Source: Arthrobacter sp. H-02-3 (GTDB lineage Bacteria > Actinomycetota > Actinomycetes > Actinomycetales > Micrococcaceae). Taken from it: 64,000 nucleotides of DNA. The DNA is taken from NCBI RefSeq assembly GCF_003097355.1, contig NZ_PYUI01000015.1, forward strand, positions 1-64,000, read 5' to 3'. The notes under the pieces are model-generated. The model was not told the origin of the DNA and did not search any database. It saw only the letters and a program-made list of their open reading frames with translations. Below are positions 62,617 to 64,000 of this stretch, piece by piece. Each line of letters starts with the position of its first letter. The stretch's first letter is position 1. The position numbers and the translations under genes were made by a program.

Positions 62617-63415
62617 ACCGGACCCCAGTATGCCGGACCCGGAGACCCCAGACCCCGAGACCCCTGCTCCGGACCCTGCAGACCCCGGTTCCCCCGGCGG
62701 TCGAGCTTCGAAGGAAAGCGGTGCATCGGGTTCAGGTGGTGCAGTGGGCGAACGTGACCCCGCGGGCGCCCATTCCGCCGGTCCCCTGCCGCCGCACGGG
62801 TCCGATGCCCATGTGACCCAGCCCCCAGAGTCGCCGGACTCCCCCGCCGCAGGCGCACTGTCCGCCGACGACGACGCCGTGTGGCTGGACCTCGTCGCCC
62901 GGCTTGAAGGGGTCGGGGAAGGCGCGCCCGAGAGCTTCGGAGGCGACACGCATGACGGCGGCGGACCGTCCTCCGGCGGAACGGACGGCACCGGCGGCAG
63001 CCCCGGCACCGGGGCCAGGACATTCCGTGATTTTGACCCGCTGGGCCTCGCCGGCACCGCGCCGATCGAGCTCTCCGCCGCGGAACGGCTCGCGCCTGCC
63101 CCCGGCCAGCCGACGGGCGGCATCGAGGTGCCGGAGGCCGCGTCCGGCCCCCGCGACTATGAGCCCGAGGACGACGACGGCGCGTTTGTCCCGGAGGAGC
63201 CGCCCAGCCTGGCCGGGTCTGATCCAATGACGGTCCTGGCGTGGCTTGGCGCCGTGGGCGGCCCGATTGCGCTCGTGCTCTCGGCGATGTTCTGGCGTTC
63301 GGCCCCGATGCTGGCGATCCTTGGCATGGTGGTCGCGTTCGCGGCCTCGGTGGTGTTCCTGATCATGAAGCTGCCGGGCGAAAAGGACGAACACGACGAC
63401 GGGGCGCGCGTCTAG
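62609..63415 (+). CDS. Hypothetical membrane protein with long disordered N-terminus
   Basis: 268 aa. Residues 1-205 are rich in Pro, Gly, Ser, Asp and Glu without recognised domains; the start has PDPETPDPETPAPDPADPG. Two TM helices lie near the end (~210-230, TVLAWLGAVGGPIALVLSAM; ~235-258, LAILGMVVAFAASVVFLIM). It overlaps the hydrolase gene by 8 nt, so it is part of the same operon. The function is unknown. Confidence 0.75.
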   Translation: MTKPDPSMPDPETPDPETPAPDPADPGSPGGRASKESGASGSGGAVGERDPAGAHSAGPLPPHGSDAHVTQPPESPDSPAAGALSADDDAVWLDLVARLEGVGEGAPESFGGDTHDGGGPSSGGTDGTGGSPGTGARTFRDFDPLGLAGTAPIELSAAERLAPAPGQPTGGIEVPEAASGPRDYEPEDDDGAFVPEEPPSLAGSDPMTVLAWLGAVGGPIALVLSAMFWRSAPMLAILGMVVAFAASVVFLIMKLPGEKDEHDDGARV

Positions 63416-63465
63416 CCTGCGCGGTCAGTTATTGCCGGTGCCTTCACGCCGGTGCCTTCACTGCG

Positions 63466-64000
63466 TTAGGTGTGCATCCGGCTGCTGACCCTGGAGAGGT
63501 CCGCGGCGCCGATGAGCCCGGCGTTGGGTCCGAGGGCCGCGAGGTCGATCTCCGCGGCGGGCCGGAAACCGCGGCCCGTGAGGTTCCGCGCGAAGGCCTT
63601 CCGGGCTGGGCCGACGAGGAGCTCACCGGCGTCGCACAGTCCGCCGCCGATCACGAATTTTCCGGGATCCAGGGCCGCGGCAAGGTTTGCCAGGCCCAGG
63701 CCCAGCCACTCCCCGACGTCCTCGATGAGTTCGCGCGACGTCGGATCGCCGGCCTTGGCCAGCTCCGTGACGATCGCGCCCGTGATGCGTGAGACGTCCC
63801 CGTCCACGGCCTTGAGCAGCTCCTGGGCAACCGGTGAATTCGCGGCGGCCAGCTCCCGCGCCTCGCGGCCCAGCGCATTGCCTGAGGCGTATTGCTCCCA
63901 GCAGCCCCGGTTGCCGCACTCGCAGCGGTGGCCGCCTGGCATGATGATCTGGTGGCCGAACTCCCCCGCCACACCGAACCGGCCGCGTTCGAGCCGCCCG
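63466..64000 (-). CDS. glk: ROK-family glucokinase (3' part; gene leaves at the right edge)
   Basis: About 178 C-terminal residues are in the window, ending at 63466. VAGEFGHQIIMPGG is followed by the zinc-binding HRCECGNRGCWEQYASG (CxCGxxGCxE), diagnostic of classical ROK glucokinases. LDPGKFVIGGGLCDAGELL follows. It is distinct from the polyphosphate glucokinase at 17076, so this organism has both. The N-terminal phosphate-binding loop lies outside the window. Confidence 0.93.
   Translation of the reverse strand, partial: GRLERGRFGVAGEFGHQIIMPGGHRCECGNRGCWEQYASGNALGREARELAAANSPVAQELLKAVDGDVSRITGAIVTELAKAGDPTSRELIEDVGEWLGLGLANLAAALDPGKFVIGGGLCDAGELLVGPARKAFARNLTGRGFRPAAEIDLAALGPNAGLIGAADLSRVSSRMHT

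Noticed and set aside
1..64000. CRISPR arrays, tRNA genes, phage or transposon genes
   Set aside because: No direct-repeat/spacer pattern, cloverleaf or transposase/integrase motif was noticed on either strand. Weak tRNA-like folds were not searched systematically.

Overview
The window looks like core chromosome from a high-GC actinobacterium of the Micrococcaceae, most likely Arthrobacter or Pseudarthrobacter. This rests on gene order, the DivIVA/SepF-type division cluster without ftsA, the class II DAHP synthase, the Rv2175c-type regulator beside a PASTA kinase, and protein sequences that read like Arthrobacter versions. No tRNA, rRNA, CRISPR array, prophage, insertion sequence or transposase was seen.

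Region 1 (1-12.1 kb) is a lipoate/nitrogen block: the 3' end of lipA, DUF4191 and DUF3817 membrane proteins, an RDD protein, then glnA (GS I), glnE (GS adenylyltransferase) and glnA2, followed by panB. A secreted SASA-type esterase, a GNAT acetyltransferase and a VOC protein sit between glnA and glnE. A textbook four-part GlnR box lies upstream of glnA.

Region 2 (12.1-24 kb) is mixed: a SHOCT membrane protein, an MBL hydrolase, a holin-like/phosphodiesterase fusion, a 54-aa SPOR-like protein, map, ppgK, nrdR (with two candidate NrdR boxes), hisD, a membrane protein, a flavin reductase, and a DUF4397/ECF sigma/anti-sigma locus whose anti-sigma gene is frameshifted.

Region 3 (24-50 kb, almost all on the minus strand) is one long division and cell-wall cluster. 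In transcription order it runs mraZ, rsmH, ftsL-like, ftsI, murE, murF, mraY, murD, ftsW, murG, murC, ftsQ, ftsZ, pgeF, yggS-type, sepF, yggT, divIVA/wag31, lspA, rluD-type, dnaE. Many junctions overlap by 4 or 8 nt, which suggests translational coupling. The mraZ promoter overlaps three 10-bp-phased TGTGGAG repeats, the expected MraZ operator.

Region 4 (50-64 kb) holds DUF3040, dinB, a lipoprotein, a polyprenyl synthetase, an Rv2175c-type regulator, a LysM/SLT muralytic enzyme, a PASTA Ser/Thr kinase, aroG (class II), plsC, two tandem alpha/beta hydrolases, a membrane protein and the 3' part of a ROK glucokinase. The order idsA - Rv2175c - kinase - aroG - plsC matches mycobacteria.

No new multi-gene system was found. 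The most interesting signals are regulatory and structural: operator arrays before glnA, nrdR, mraZ and the LysM gene, long inverted repeats between genes, short tandem repeats inside or beside division genes, and the broken anti-sigma factor.
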